From: Rhynchopus sp. YZ270_cl-10
Lineage: Eukaryota > Euglenozoa > Diplonemea > Diplonemida > Diplonemidae
NCBI GenBank assembly: GCA_964035575.1
Contig: OZ037848.1
Coordinates: 372,001 to 436,000, forward strand
Length of the DNA: 64,000 nt
Direction: 5' to 3'
This document shows positions 53,968 to 64,000 of the stretch, one piece after another. The position numbers were made by a program, and so were the translations under genes. The notes beneath the pieces are model-generated. The model was not told the origin of the DNA, made no database searches, and saw only the letters and a list, made by a program, of their open reading frames with translations. Each line of letters starts with the position of its first letter. Position 1 is the first letter of the stretch.

Positions 53968-54792
53968 TGTGGAGGTGTGTGTCCTGTGTCCTGTTGTGTG
54001 GATGGCTGGGTGTGGGTGGGCTGGGGTCTGTGCAAGAAAGATATAAGCACGGCGTGTGTGCAGGGCTTCTTGTTGTGCAGGCTCTGGAGAAGAGTTGCAG
54101 AGGTGGACATGAATGTAGCATAGTATCACTTGTCTGTGTTATGTGAACTTTTTGTATTTTTTCTACATTTGGCATGGCTGGCACCCGTTACCGATACCCG
54201 GTAACGGGTCAGCACAAAAAACACCTCTGGGAACGAGGCACTGTGGTGGCGTGGGCAGTCAATACCCGGAAAGCAACGTCGATCACTCAAGAAGACATTT
54301 TCAAGAATATTTGGTAATAACTGTGGCACTGCCTGGCTCTGTCTACAAGGAAAAATACACTTGTAAGATGCACGTAACACACATCTGACAATAAAATATC
54401 AACTGGAAAAAAACGCAATGAATTTGTACAGCAAAGCAAAAGCAAAAAGCAAAGAGCAAAGAAAAAAATGCTGAAACGTGCACACGCCTCACCGTGCATC
54501 GGCGGACGCAGACACTGGTTCTCCACGGGCTGTCGAAACCCCAGAGAGCACCTCATTGGTATGCACACGGTTACCACGAGGGAGGTTGTAAGCAGGGGGA
54601 AAGAACAAATCAAGCAAGCATCGAGGAGGTCCTCACACTGTGCATAACGGTGCAAGAAAAACAATACTGGGAACAACCTGTAAAGGATGTCCATTATTGT
54701 TTCTTCCCTCTTCTTCTTCTTCTTCTTCTTTTGCACACAGCTCGGAAGCCCAACTTCAATCTCTAAAAAGGGCATCACTTTTACACCAAATA
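53968..54792. other. gene-free spacer
   Basis: Leader of the cyclase-like gene (C/A-rich on the coding strand), a CCCGTTACCGATACCCGGTAACGGG-type hairpin at 54186-54210, and a long tRNA-like repeat at 54473-54590. No gene. Confidence 0.5.
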
Positions 54793-55230
54793 CCGTCTTT
54801 TGAAAAATTATGGACCAGAAAAATAGGTCCATAAAAAAAAATAATCCCAAAAAGTCCATAATTGTTCTGGTCCATCATTGTTCTGGTCCATGTTATTTCT
54901 GGTCCATCTGTGTTAGGCTTTTTTTTTGAACTTGTCCATTTTCAGACCCATTCCGAGCTTTCGGTACCGCACGTTGGCGGGGCATCTCGGCTTATATGTG
55001 GCCCGGTAGACCCATCCCGAGCTTTCTCCCCACACAAGCGGTCGTCGCACGCGCTTCGCGCGCGCGACTCCCTGTCAAAATTCTGGACAAGTACAAAAAA
55101 ACCCCACACATGTGTCGGACCAGAAAAATAGGTCCATAAAAAAAAATAAATCCCAAAAGGTCCATAATTGTTCTGGTCCATCATTATTCTGGTCCATGTT
55201 ATTTCTGGTCCATATTTTTTCAAAAGACGG
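54793..55230. mobile_element. TA-flanked element J, copy 2
   Basis: Same ends and interior as the element at 50592-51077, with TA at 54791-54792 and 55231-55232. It is shorter because the internal CCCATTCCGAGCTTTC unit is present once plus a part. Flanks differ from copy 1, confirming independent insertion. Confidence 0.82.
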
Positions 55231-55401
55231 TATGACAAAACATACAACTTAGAAGATGAATCTAAGCTTCTCTTCGCCACTCTAACAAAACCTTTGCAAC
55301 CTACCGCCTCACCTATACTGACCAACCAACCAAAGTAGGTCCTATATCAATCCCTTATTATATCTTTTTCCTCAATTCTCCTTCTCCTCTCTTCTCGCAT
55401 T

Positions 55402-56859
55402 TCACTGCTGAAACAAATCTTCCTTGAAGGTGTTCTTCATATCTAGCGCGAATTCTTTGAAGCTCAAACACCCATCCTTATCCAAATCTGCTTCTTGGAA
55501 TTGCCCACGCAACTCTTCTTCTGCCATACAGTCTGTAGGTGCCTGCTTTAGGTACTTCTCTAAAGTATACTTCTCACCACCGTCCGAGGTCAGCCACCCA
55601 TAGACCGAACCCAGTTCTATTAAGAGATCCACACTGAAGGCCTCCTCCCAGCTCACTGCATTGTCCGTGCAACAGCTGGTGCGTACTAGCTCTTCCAGAG
55701 CCTTGCGGGATATACATGGGAAAAGGGTTCTCAATAATTCTGGGAAGTTAACAGTACCGCTTCGATCTCTGTCTAAACGGCGAAAGATCATTGGATCGAT
55801 CTGACGATGTACCTTTTGAGCGGAAAGTTGAAATTCTCGTAAACTGATGCAACCAGACCGATCATCGTCCAAAGCATTGAACCCAAACCATAATTGGCGG
55901 ATAACCCTTTTGGGAACTGCGGTGAGGTTTCTGTTTTGCATGAATGTTTCGAGAGACTGAAAAATCGCCTCCATTTGTCTAAGCCGCAACCGACGCACCG
56001 TTCGCTTTACTACCAGCACCACTGCAGCAACCGAAAAAAAATGCGTCAAAATGGTGTGCGCCTTTCTCCCCTTTGGACGTTCTTTATCGCATGATGTCAG
56101 AGAAAACTGATCCATCAAACGTTGCGCAGTCATTTGTACTTCTACTCCAGGAGGGTACACTTCTCTTGAAGGCGACGCAGGGGATCCTGCCAATGGGGGA
56201 AGGTTTTCTTGTAGTAATTCCAACGCAGTTTTTTGCTTTTTGTCGATTAAGGCTTTTCGGGTGACTTCGCGCTCTTTTGACAGCACTGCGTTGCGATGAT
56301 CTGTATGAAAATTGTCGATTACCTTAGACAGTGGAGGCAGCCTAGATGGCATGGCTGGGGCTGCCCTGCAAATGAATGGGTTGCATGACGTAGGGACAGC
56401 TGTTGTGGTCTCGTCTCCTTCCCTCAGTTTTGGTCTGCACTTCGTTTTTCTACCTTTGATCAATTCCTGGATTTCTTGCAGCACCGCCGGCGCCAAGTGT
56501 CGTTCCTCTCGATAGGAGATATCCGGAAGCTTCGCAAACTTCTTTTCATCACTCACCACCCAAGAAATCCCCGGCGGAGGCACCGATCGACCGGGTCCAA
56601 AACTGCGTGTCGCTTGCGACCACTGCCTTCTTTTCTTCTTCTTCTTTTTAAATCCATCGTCTAGATTACTCGAAAGAGCGCTGCACACCTTCAGCTTAAC
56701 CTGCGCTGAAGCACCAAATGCTGATTTCCCTGCCTGGACAGTTACAGACGGAGTGGCAACCTCCGCACCATCAGGAAGGCCAGTGATAAAGGTAGGAGCA
56801 ACAGGATCGCGTACGGTGTTAGGCGGGATGGCTGCCTCCCCTCCGCGTGGGAGTTTCAT
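55402..56859 (-). CDS. EF-hand calcium-binding protein
   Basis: 485 residues, intronless. The N-terminal half is low-complexity with a Lys run (71-76) and basic patches. Residues about 268-285 (TILTHFFSVAAVVLVVKR) are hydrophobic and may be a membrane anchor or a buried helix. The C-terminal half carries EF-hands: DDDRSGCISLRE (331-342), DRDRSGTVNFPE (363-374) and DLDKDGCLSFKE (458-469) have good Ca2+ ligands at 1, 3, 5 and 12. A fourth between them (about 400-435) has lost its loop. The layout of paired EF-hands after a long N-terminus resembles a Ca2+ sensor rather than a calmodulin. Target unknown. Confidence 0.82.
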   Translation of the reverse strand: MKLPRGGEAAIPPNTVRDPVAPTFITGLPDGAEVATPSVTVQAGKSAFGASAQVKLKVCSALSSNLDDGFKKKKKKRRQWSQATRSFGPGRSVPPPGISWVVSDEKKFAKLPDISYREERHLAPAVLQEIQELIKGRKTKCRPKLREGDETTTAVPTSCNPFICRAAPAMPSRLPPLSKVIDNFHTDHRNAVLSKEREVTRKALIDKKQKTALELLQENLPPLAGSPASPSREVYPPGVEVQMTAQRLMDQFSLTSCDKERPKGRKAHTILTHFFSVAAVVLVVKRTVRRLRLRQMEAIFQSLETFMQNRNLTAVPKRVIRQLWFGFNALDDDRSGCISLREFQLSAQKVHRQIDPMIFRRLDRDRSGTVNFPELLRTLFPCISRKALEELVRTSCCTDNAVSWEEAFSVDLLIELGSVYGWLTSDGGEKYTLEKYLKQAPTDCMAEEELRGQFQEADLDKDGCLSFKEFALDMKNTFKEDLFQQ

Positions 56860-59800
56860 GTAGTGAGGAGAAGAGTGGGCGTGGGGAGGGGGTCCTGGGG
56901 TTCTGGGGGCTGAGAAAAAATGGATCTAAAAAATAGAAAATATGCACTTCGACCTGATGTGACTTGAAACACAAAACCCCTTCGTGACACACTCTGACCC
57001 TGCAACTGAGAAGCCACTTCTGTCGTACTTTGCGTTTCCGGAAATACCGCCAAGGAGTTCCAGCATAGCCCGCGCCGTACTGATGTCTGTGACTACTGCC
57101 TCTTTGGGAGGACCATGAGAGCATCACTGAGGGCAGATCACGGCACATGAAATCAACTGGACCAAGGGCCACGAGTGCATTGCGAAAATTTCGGAGGTTT
57201 GTGTGGCTTAGAGGAGCAGTCTCCCGGCTTCCAGGCCAGGGCTTTTGTTGCGGGAATGCTGCAGGACGGGATGACGGCGGAGGAGAAAACGTTGTTGTGT
57301 GCGAGGGAGAAAGGGCAGAGGGGGCGACCGATGGCGGTGGACATGAGTACCGCGGATGACCCCTCTGAGATTGATGTGGATGTGGACACGCAGGCAACCA
57401 ACAGTGACTGGAACCGCCTGAAGCACGTTAAACACGTGTGCCACAGTATCTTCTCTTCTCTAAGCAGGAGACAATGAACAGAACCGAGGACTCAGAACCC
57501 CAGACACGGCACACAGCGGAGCAGCCATTACAGTCGGCCCTCCAGATGCGAAACGATTGCGCACCCGCCGCTAGCAGGACAAAGAAAATGGGGGGCTTTT
57601 TATCATTTTTTTTCGAAGAGGAAAGATTTTTTGTGAGAGGTAGGGGGGTTGGGAGGAAAACACCCACAGAGATCCAGCAAAGGGGACAGTTTTTAAATTA
57701 TTTTTTCTTCTTCCTTTTGGTCTCTTTGCCAGCACCCCCCCACCCCACCGTGGTTTTGACGATGTTTGACAAGAAAGAAAGAAAAGTTGAGTGAATATGC
57801 CTCTCGTGCACACACATCTTAAGGAAGAGAAACTCTAATCTGAACTTCTGACACATATATTTTTCTTTCTTTTTGCGTGTGGTGTGCTTCTGGCATTTTT
57901 TGAGAAGACGCAAAAAAAAAAAGGGGGGGGAGAGAGAACAGAAAAATAAAAATTTAACTTCAAATACAAATCCCTCTCGTGAGAGTGTACCTTGGGTGCG
58001 AAGAAAAAAATTAAAAGATGGATGGCCACACATCTTGACTGAGTTGGTAATAAAAAAACTAGAAATCGGTGAACCACAAAAAGAACACACACCAAGATGG
58101 GGGGGGGGGGGGGGGGGGCAACGCACTGAGGGGGGAGGGGAGGGCTTTCCCTGCAAAGAAAAAAAAAAGCTTGTTTTGTAAATTTTTGTACAGAACACTT
58201 TTTTTTTTGGCAGGAAACAAAAACAAAACAAAACATGAATATCAATGAGATGCGGGGTGGTACGGAGAAGAAATCGCAAATGGCTTCGTTGAAGGGACAC
58301 ACACCCCCTGGGGTGTGCGCCAAATGTATTTTCCTTTATTTTTGTTACTGTGTTTTTTTGAAAACTTTTTTACCATTCCTTTTTAGGGAACAGATCATTC
58401 ACAGTCTTGGAAGCTCCAAGAAAATGGAGTCGGCAGGCTAAAGCAGAAGATGCCTTCCTAAACTTACACACAACTGGAAAAAAAAGGGTGGGGTGTCGTC
58501 ACTCCTCTGTATCATCAGACATACTGTCCAAAGGGCCAGACTGTCCTAACCCCTTTTTTGAAATATCAAAAACGTGATTTTCCTTGCCGATGTCTTCAAA
58601 CATCCTGCAAAATCACAGTTTTTATCCGACATCACGAAGGGCGTCATTCCGCTATACAATATTTATTTATTTTTTACGCACACAGGCGGGAATGGGGTGG
58701 GAAGAAAGAAAATTTGCAAGATGAACGTGCATCACATGCTCACACACCGAAAGAAAGAAGCTCTTAATAGGGAAGGTGGGAGACCCCATTGTCACAGAAC
58801 ACAGATATCAATGAGTTATTATTCATGCAGGAAGTACCCATAATTGGTTTTTCAAAACACAGAAACGAAGGAGAAAAAATTCCCAAATAAAACCGGCAAT
58901 AAGCAACACTTTCCCAAACCTGAGGTTTGAACACGGTGTTCTCTTAACAAAAAAAACACAAACTCACTAAAAACTGTCAGAAAAATAGAGAAAACACACA
59001 CACACCAATTGGGGACATATTCTACTAAGAATTTCCCCTTTTAGTTATCAAACACACACACACACACCCATCAGCGAACTGAACGAACAAAATACAAAAA
59101 TATGAAAACAACAACTGTAAGATGAATAGCGTGTCACATGCACAGAAACATCTGAAAATACAAATAATTGCGACCCCCTTTGCCAAAAAAACCCCCACTG
59201 TTGTACCACGCATGCAACTGGGGGGGTCGATACACATCACACCTTCTATTTTATGAGAACAAAAGGCATTTGAGAGGTTTTTTGGGTACGCAATTTGAAA
59301 AAAAAAAATAGTTGAAGGGAAAGTGATAGACAATGCGCATCTCGTCGCACGTCCATCAAAAAAAGGGGTTTATAAGATGACTCTTTTGCATGGTGAACAA
59401 AAAATACACCACCACCACCACCACCCACTGCAGCACAAAATACTGTTGTTCAAAATTGAAAAATATAAAAAATAGAGTAAGAGGGAGGGGGGAGAGGAAA
59501 CCTTTTTGTTTTCGTTGTTGTTAAGAGACTAACAATCACTAGGGGGAGTATTTTTTATTAGTCAGGTTTCTTTCTGATTATATTTTTTTTCATTTCTTTC
59601 AGTCAAATTTTGAAAGAAAAAAACGTATTGACTCAAACCAAGCAGCTGAGAAAGTGCAAAAACACCTCAACAAAGAAAACTTGTAAGATGAATGCACCTC
59701 ATTGTGCACACAAAACGTTTAAGGTTTCTGAATGAACACATCATTAAGAATTTTTTTGAGACAAAAAAAAGCAAAAGAATCTGACTGGATATAACAAAAA

Positions 59801-60038
59801 GGGGAAACTATTTTCGTTTATCGCCCTGCAAATTAAATTGCTGTGTTTTTTTTTCACTGTATGGAGTGTGGAAATGTAGTAAAACAAATGAAAAAAAACC
59901 AACTTTGCAGGCACACACCTTTCCTTCGATTCTATTCCCTTCATTGACAATTGCTTTAACCCCCCCTCCTCCCTCCCCCCCATCCTGAACATCCCATTCA
60001 CCTACCACCCCCCTTTTTTATGATCAGTTTTTTTTTTT
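56860..60038. other. spacer with repeats and possible orphan exons
   Basis: Upstream of the EF-hand gene and downstream of the IQ gene. On the plus strand, 57175-57477 is open (SADDPSEIDVDVDTQATN-like composition) but has no ATG start and is antisense to all accepted genes. On the minus strand, 58499-58604 follows a TTTTGCAG and reads MFEDIGKENHVFDISKKGLG to a stop; 59930-59990 could be a further exon of the IQ gene. Hairpins lie at 56948-56996, 57790-57815, 57955-57995, about 58720, 59113 and 59690. Confidence 0.4.
57955..57995 (+). repeat. CTCTCGT-loop hairpin repeat, ACA/TGT-stem subtype
   Basis: AACTTCAAATACAAATCCCT then CTCGTGAGAGTGTACCTTGG. This third subtype has a CTTGAAATACA lead-in and pairs ACA.../...TGTA around the loop. 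Other copies: about 22161-22212 (ACACAGCCCTCTCGTGACAGTGT), 26470-26512, 34203-34245 and 56948-56996. Confidence 0.7.
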
Positions 60039-63000
60039 TTACCTTACCTTCGTTTCTGGCATCTCATCCATGACACCGTACATTGCATTTGGAGTACCCC
60101 CTTCCAGCATTTCATGCTTGCCGAGAGAGCTGCCCACCCCTCCTTCTCCTCCCCCTTCCAGCCCTTCCTCCTCCTCAATGACCTCAAAGTCTTCTTTGTA
60201 CGGCGACTCAACTTCTCCACCTTCCTCTTCTTCGTCGGCTTCATTCATGGTTCTTCCGGTGTGTGGAACACTCAAATTCCCGGTAGTAGGGTGATCGTCA
60301 CCATCATAGGGTGCTGCCTGGGCAGTAGAAAGAGATGGCGCATTAGATGCAGATAAATCAGCATACGGAACGTCCTCTGCATCTTCGAGAACCAATGCCT
60401 CCGCACTTCGCGTCACTGCGAGCTTACGAAGCGCAGGGGCAACAACACCAACCTTCCCCACCACATCCCCATGCAAAGAGACGGGAGAAGCATCCAACAG
60501 ACGATCCGGGAAAACCGGAGGAGGTACCGGTCTTGTTACCGGATCTTCTGGTTCGACCGGAGACGTAAGGAAAGCAGCGGTGGCAAGAACCGGAAGGCCG
60601 GTGTTCTTCTCTTTGGATGTCTTCGTTGCTGCTTTCGATAGAATGGTGTGTGTCGGAGATGCGTTGCTGAAACCTAGGGCAGTTCTCATTTCACGCACTT
60701 CGCGTCGGAGTTGTGTAAGGCCGTCCCGCTCGGTCCGTCCCTTTTCGGATTCGAGATGCTTAGAGGCAGAGCTGATTTGCATTGTGAGGACCCGGAGCTT
60801 ATAGGTGAGAGATGATTCTTCGCTTTTTAGGTATTCCGCGTCGGTAAGCATTTGACGGTAGTTGACTACGTCTTCAACTGTCATTTCTGGGTATTCGTCT
60901 TCTTCTGCAAGAAATTTGAGTGTCTTTTGTTGAGATTCGAGACTCCGTGCGCAGGTTTGTGCTTCCTTTTTGGCCTGCCTTAAATCCCTCTGCGCAACTT
61001 TTGAGGCGACATCGCATTCCGCAAGAAACTTCTCCCACATCTGATCCAAATCCTTGTTCGATGTCAACCTCCGTGAGTCTCTTCGTTGCATCGCCAAAAA
61101 CTTCGCGTTCTTCGCTTTGAACCCTTTCAATTTTGAATCCACCACCTCAATTTTTGCCATCAAATTGCCTTCAATATCTTCATACGAAGCAAGCCCCGTT
61201 TCTTTCATTGCGACATTCTTTTTGTGAAGTGAGAGATACTCTGCTTGCAGGGTGTTTACCTTTGCTGCAATAATTCTCTCTGCGAGAGAGCTGCCTCCAC
61301 GCTTCTTTTTTACTACGGGAGCAGGGGAGAGCAATGCTGTCTCCAACCTTGCCTCGCATTTAGCGACCTGCTTCTGCAGCATAGCGTTTTCTTCGACTAA
61401 CCTTTGCAGGTCATTTCCGAAGGACCAGGCATCTTGCGTCTTTCTCGGTTCATTTCCATCCGCAAAGAGCTTTCTATCGCGCACCATCCTCACCGGAGTG
61501 GATGCGCGAGATTCTTGATATTCTTGCGGCACGCTTCTCCCCCTAGCCTGCAAAGGAAACTCCTCCGAAGAAGAGGTGTCAGAGTCGTCACCGTTCTCCG
61601 CTTTGTTGTACGTTGTGGGGCGTGTTTCGAGGAAGGTGCATCGGGGTGCTACCTTCTCCCGCGACCGAGCGGAGCGGGAAGACAACGCTACACTCCCCAT
61701 TCGCGATGCAGGAACCGACTGCGCCCTTTGTGGTCGGTTGTTTAAAACGAATTCGGTGTCGGGGTTGGCAGCTGTGCTTTCGCCGATTTGATTGGGTTCT
61801 GGTGCATCTGGCGAAGACCCCCCTACTACATTGTAATCTGCAAACTCCGCCCCATCAGAAGGCCCTGACAACAGCAACACCTCCGAAGCCCCATCCCTCC
61901 GTCTCAAATAGTTTTCCTGAAGCTTCTCTTCCGACTCCTCCTCCTCTTGAAAGGTGATTTGTTTGCCGTTTTGCGGAGGGGGGTCAATGAGTTTTGCTCG
62001 AATAAGAAACCCTTTTCCCACTCTTTGAAGAATTCGGAGACACCGTTTTTTCTCGATTTTCCGCTTTTGTTTGAGGGTATGGAGCTTTGCCATTCGGGTG
62101 CGAGAAAGATGTGCGCGAGCGAGGCGTGACAAAAATGACATCGCATCATCAACACGACGCTGTTTAATCGCATCTCCATCACGGAAATGAACGACCCCTA
62201 GAGCACTCCTTTGGGACACCCCTTTTCCAATGCGTTGTATGGTACACACTGCACGCACCCTTCCCGCTACTGCTGCCATGTGAACACGCTCCAAGAAGGC
62301 CCGCCCTACCCTCTGCAAAAGCCCTACCTCCTTCTGCACCAACCGCGGGATGATCTTCCTTCCCTGCATGGAAGTTCTCAATAACCGTAAATTTTCAGTG
62401 CGCTGTTCTTTGGCTTGGCAGCGTGCAGAATAGCCTCGGCAGATTCGTTGCAATATCGGGGCAATTCTGTTAAGAGCTTGGTTGTGCAGGATGCGACGAT
62501 CGATGAAGGCACGGCCAGTTTTTTGGAGGAGGTGAGCAGTTGGTTCGTCTCTCGCGCGGGCCCGCATGGAGTTGCCGATATGGGCGAGGGCGGATGCGGC
62601 GGAGTCGTAGCGACTGTCGGTCTCAGTGCTGCGGGGGTCAAGACTGAGGCCGGTTGGTTCCATTGCTTTGCCTTGGATTGCTGCCTTGGCAGCTCGTTGG
62701 ATGAATGCGACAGCAATGTCGACTCTTGAGGTGAAGCGGGTTTTTAAAGCGGAGCGTTCGGTGAAGGCTTTGCCGATTCGTTGGAGGGTTAATGCTGCGG
62801 CTTCTTCGTCGCCGTCGTCTTCTCCTTCTTCTTCTTCGTAGCGAACGTCGTCGTCTTCGCCGGGGATGTTGCCTCCTTCTGCAGATTCGTCATCATCGTC
62901 TTCTTCTGCAAGATCGAGTCTCGTGAGGTATGCTCGGCCTGCGCGTTGGATGATGAGAGAGGCAGTGAGGAGGTCTTCGTCTTCGCGGTCGAGGTTCGCG

Positions 63001-64000
63001 GTTTTGTTGATTTCGCGCATTCTGTAGCGTGCGACGAAGGAGCGTACACAGCGTTGTATGGTGCAGGCAGCTTCGAAGGAGATGAGAGCTGGTTTGTGAC
63101 GGAGGGCGAGTTTGTTGGCCTCAATCAGTTCAAGGCTTTTGCGGATTTGGTCCACAGCAGGGGGTTCTAGCGTTGCGCGGTTGGCCTCAAGGTGGTCAAT
63201 CAAAACCGTTGCTGCGCTGTCAAAATATTCCTCCGCTGTTTTGCAGTCGCCAAGCTCTACCTTTGTGTTTGCTAGGTTCAGATAGGCGGTGGAGATGACG
63301 TCTGCAGGCAGCTCTGCTTCCTGGTGGAGAACTTCTTGGAGCATGACAACCGATTCTTGAAGCGCTTTTTTCGCTTCGCCGGATGGCATGATGCGTTCTC
63401 CTTGGCCACGGCGGAGGAGCTTGCCTTTCATGTAAAGGACGTATCCTAGGTTGTTGCAGGCAGGGGCTTCGCGTTCTGTCATGATCGATTTGGATTCGAC
63501 AGCATCGCAGTGTTGTCTCTCCCGATGAATGATTTTGCGTAGATATTGCGCAGCAGCATCCAAATCTTTTCCTTGGATATGCATAAAGGCGACTCTAGTG
63601 TTGAGCTCAGACAAAATGGTTTTCTTCTGTTCAGACATAACCGAAGAGCTGCCTAACATCATCGCATTTTCACTCCGCGCCAGAAGCGAATTTTCCAACA
63701 ACGTTGTATTCCCTTCCAGCAGTTCCGTATAATGCACCAAACGAGAAATATCCTTCGGCCACACAGCGACAGCCAACCTCGCAGAAGGAATTCCTAGGGA
63801 GTTCAACGCTGCCCCGCTGTCCAGAAACTGCGAGCACCCAGACTGAATCTGTTCAAAGAGGACCTGCAGGGAGTCGTCTCCGTAGCCGTGCGGTTCGTTC
63901 TTTAGGTGCAGCACCGCCTCTGGGGGAAAGCTTGTCACACACCGCGCGATGTCACACCAATCCGGCGCCACCCTAGCCAACCGCACCCTCTGTTTAAACG
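60039..64000 (-). CDS. TPR/multi-IQ/coiled-coil protein, 5' end beyond the window
   Basis: The frame is open to the window edge with no ATG near it, so the N-terminus is missing. Numbering is from the codon at 63986. Residues about 120-290 look like TPR helices (ACNNLGYVLYMKGKL; AYLNLANTKVELGDCKTAEE). Residues 305-665 contain about eleven IQ-like motifs, mostly (I/L)QR-x-G-(K/R)-x-(F/Y) (TIQRCVRSF, IIQRAGRAYL, TLQRIGKAF, LLQRVGRAF, ILQRVGKGF), which bind calmodulin or its relatives. An acidic insert sits at 360-395. Roughly 870-1140 is coiled coil, and the tail is acidic. The frame stops right after GAAACGAAGGTAAGG, a good 5' splice site, so the true C-terminus probably lies in further exons. 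A cytoskeletal or axonemal scaffold is a reasonable guess. Confidence 0.82.
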   Translation of the reverse strand, partial: FKQRVRLARVAPDWCDIARCVTSFPPEAVLHLKNEPHGYGDDSLQVLFEQIQSGCSQFLDSGAALNSLGIPSARLAVAVWPKDISRLVHYTELLEGNTTLLENSLLARSENAMMLGSSSVMSEQKKTILSELNTRVAFMHIQGKDLDAAAQYLRKIIHRERQHCDAVESKSIMTEREAPACNNLGYVLYMKGKLLRRGQGERIMPSGEAKKALQESVVMLQEVLHQEAELPADVISTAYLNLANTKVELGDCKTAEEYFDSAATVLIDHLEANRATLEPPAVDQIRKSLELIEANKLALRHKPALISFEAACTIQRCVRSFVARYRMREINKTANLDREDEDLLTASLIIQRAGRAYLTRLDLAEEDDDDESAEGGNIPGEDDDVRYEEEEGEDDGDEEAAALTLQRIGKAFTERSALKTRFTSRVDIAVAFIQRAAKAAIQGKAMEPTGLSLDPRSTETDSRYDSAASALAHIGNSMRARARDEPTAHLLQKTGRAFIDRRILHNQALNRIAPILQRICRGYSARCQAKEQRTENLRLLRTSMQGRKIIPRLVQKEVGLLQRVGRAFLERVHMAAVAGRVRAVCTIQRIGKGVSQRSALGVVHFRDGDAIKQRRVDDAMSFLSRLARAHLSRTRMAKLHTLKQKRKIEKKRCLRILQRVGKGFLIRAKLIDPPPQNGKQITFQEEEESEEKLQENYLRRRDGASEVLLLSGPSDGAEFADYNVVGGSSPDAPEPNQIGESTAANPDTEFVLNNRPQRAQSVPASRMGSVALSSRSARSREKVAPRCTFLETRPTTYNKAENGDDSDTSSSEEFPLQARGRSVPQEYQESRASTPVRMVRDRKLFADGNEPRKTQDAWSFGNDLQRLVEENAMLQKQVAKCEARLETALLSPAPVVKKKRGGSSLAERIIAAKVNTLQAEYLSLHKKNVAMKETGLASYEDIEGNLMAKIEVVDSKLKGFKAKNAKFLAMQRRDSRRLTSNKDLDQMWEKFLAECDVASKVAQRDLRQAKKEAQTCARSLESQQKTLKFLAEEDEYPEMTVEDVVNYRQMLTDAEYLKSEESSLTYKLRVLTMQISSASKHLESEKGRTERDGLTQLRREVREMRTALGFSNASPTHTILSKAATKTSKEKNTGLPVLATAAFLTSPVEPEDPVTRPVPPPVFPDRLLDASPVSLHGDVVGKVGVVAPALRKLAVTRSAEALVLEDAEDVPYADLSASNAPSLSTAQAAPYDGDDHPTTGNLSVPHTGRTMNEADEEEEGGEVESPYKEDFEVIEEEEGLEGGGEGGVGSSLGKHEMLEGGTPNAMYGVMDEMPETKVR

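Noticed and set aside
57175-57477. Plus-strand gene of about 100 codons
   Set aside because: There is no ATG start or splice-supported exon, it opposes the strand of all other genes, and competing frames are also open. Kept only as a note in the spacer entry.

Overview
This is nuclear DNA of a unicellular eukaryote. A gene for the spliceosomal protein SmD3 has GT-AG introns. Other genes encode RAP-domain, dysferlin-domain, EF-hand, IQ-motif and cyclase-like proteins. Coding DNA is GC-rich; the space between genes is A/T-rich, full of homopolymers and packed with small repeats. Every gene I can support lies on the minus strand across all 64 kb. Such directional clusters are known from Euglenozoa, and the mix of intron-poor genes with some ordinary introns would fit a diplonemid. 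That placement is inference; I recognise no spliced-leader sequence.

Layout. 1-9.8 kb: four tandem copies of a secreted 230-residue protein gene; three are on an exact 1,858-bp period, and the first is separated by a nest of transposons. 10.8-11.2 kb: SmD3 in three exons. 13.1-14.9 kb: a PNPOx-like/ferredoxin-reductase-like flavoprotein. 18.2-19.0 and 25.2-25.9 kb: two unrecognised proteins. 28.6-31.4 kb: a protein with two dysferlin-type regions around a zinc finger. 39.1-42.8 kb: a four-exon RAP-domain protein. 47.2-50.0 kb: a secreted glycoprotein candidate with about 33 copies of a 21-residue repeat. 52.2-54.0 kb: a multi-pass membrane protein with a degenerate class III cyclase domain. 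55.4-56.9 kb: an EF-hand protein. 60.0-64.0 kb: a TPR/IQ/coiled-coil protein that runs off the window.

The rest is mostly non-autonomous DNA transposons, which can be delimited by terminal inverted repeats and target-site duplications. There are five hAT-type elements (CAGG...CCTG ends, 8-bp duplications), one PIF/Harbinger-like element (TAA), several TA-flanked elements and others of unknown class. No intact transposase gene is visible. Three families of 30-70 nt hairpin repeats are scattered between genes; in one, the stems change while base pairing and a CTCTCGT loop are kept. The genes do not form an obvious pathway. Secretion/surface proteins, cyclase/Ca2+/IQ signalling proteins and RNA-handling proteins sit side by side, as expected if strand order reflects co-transcription rather than function.
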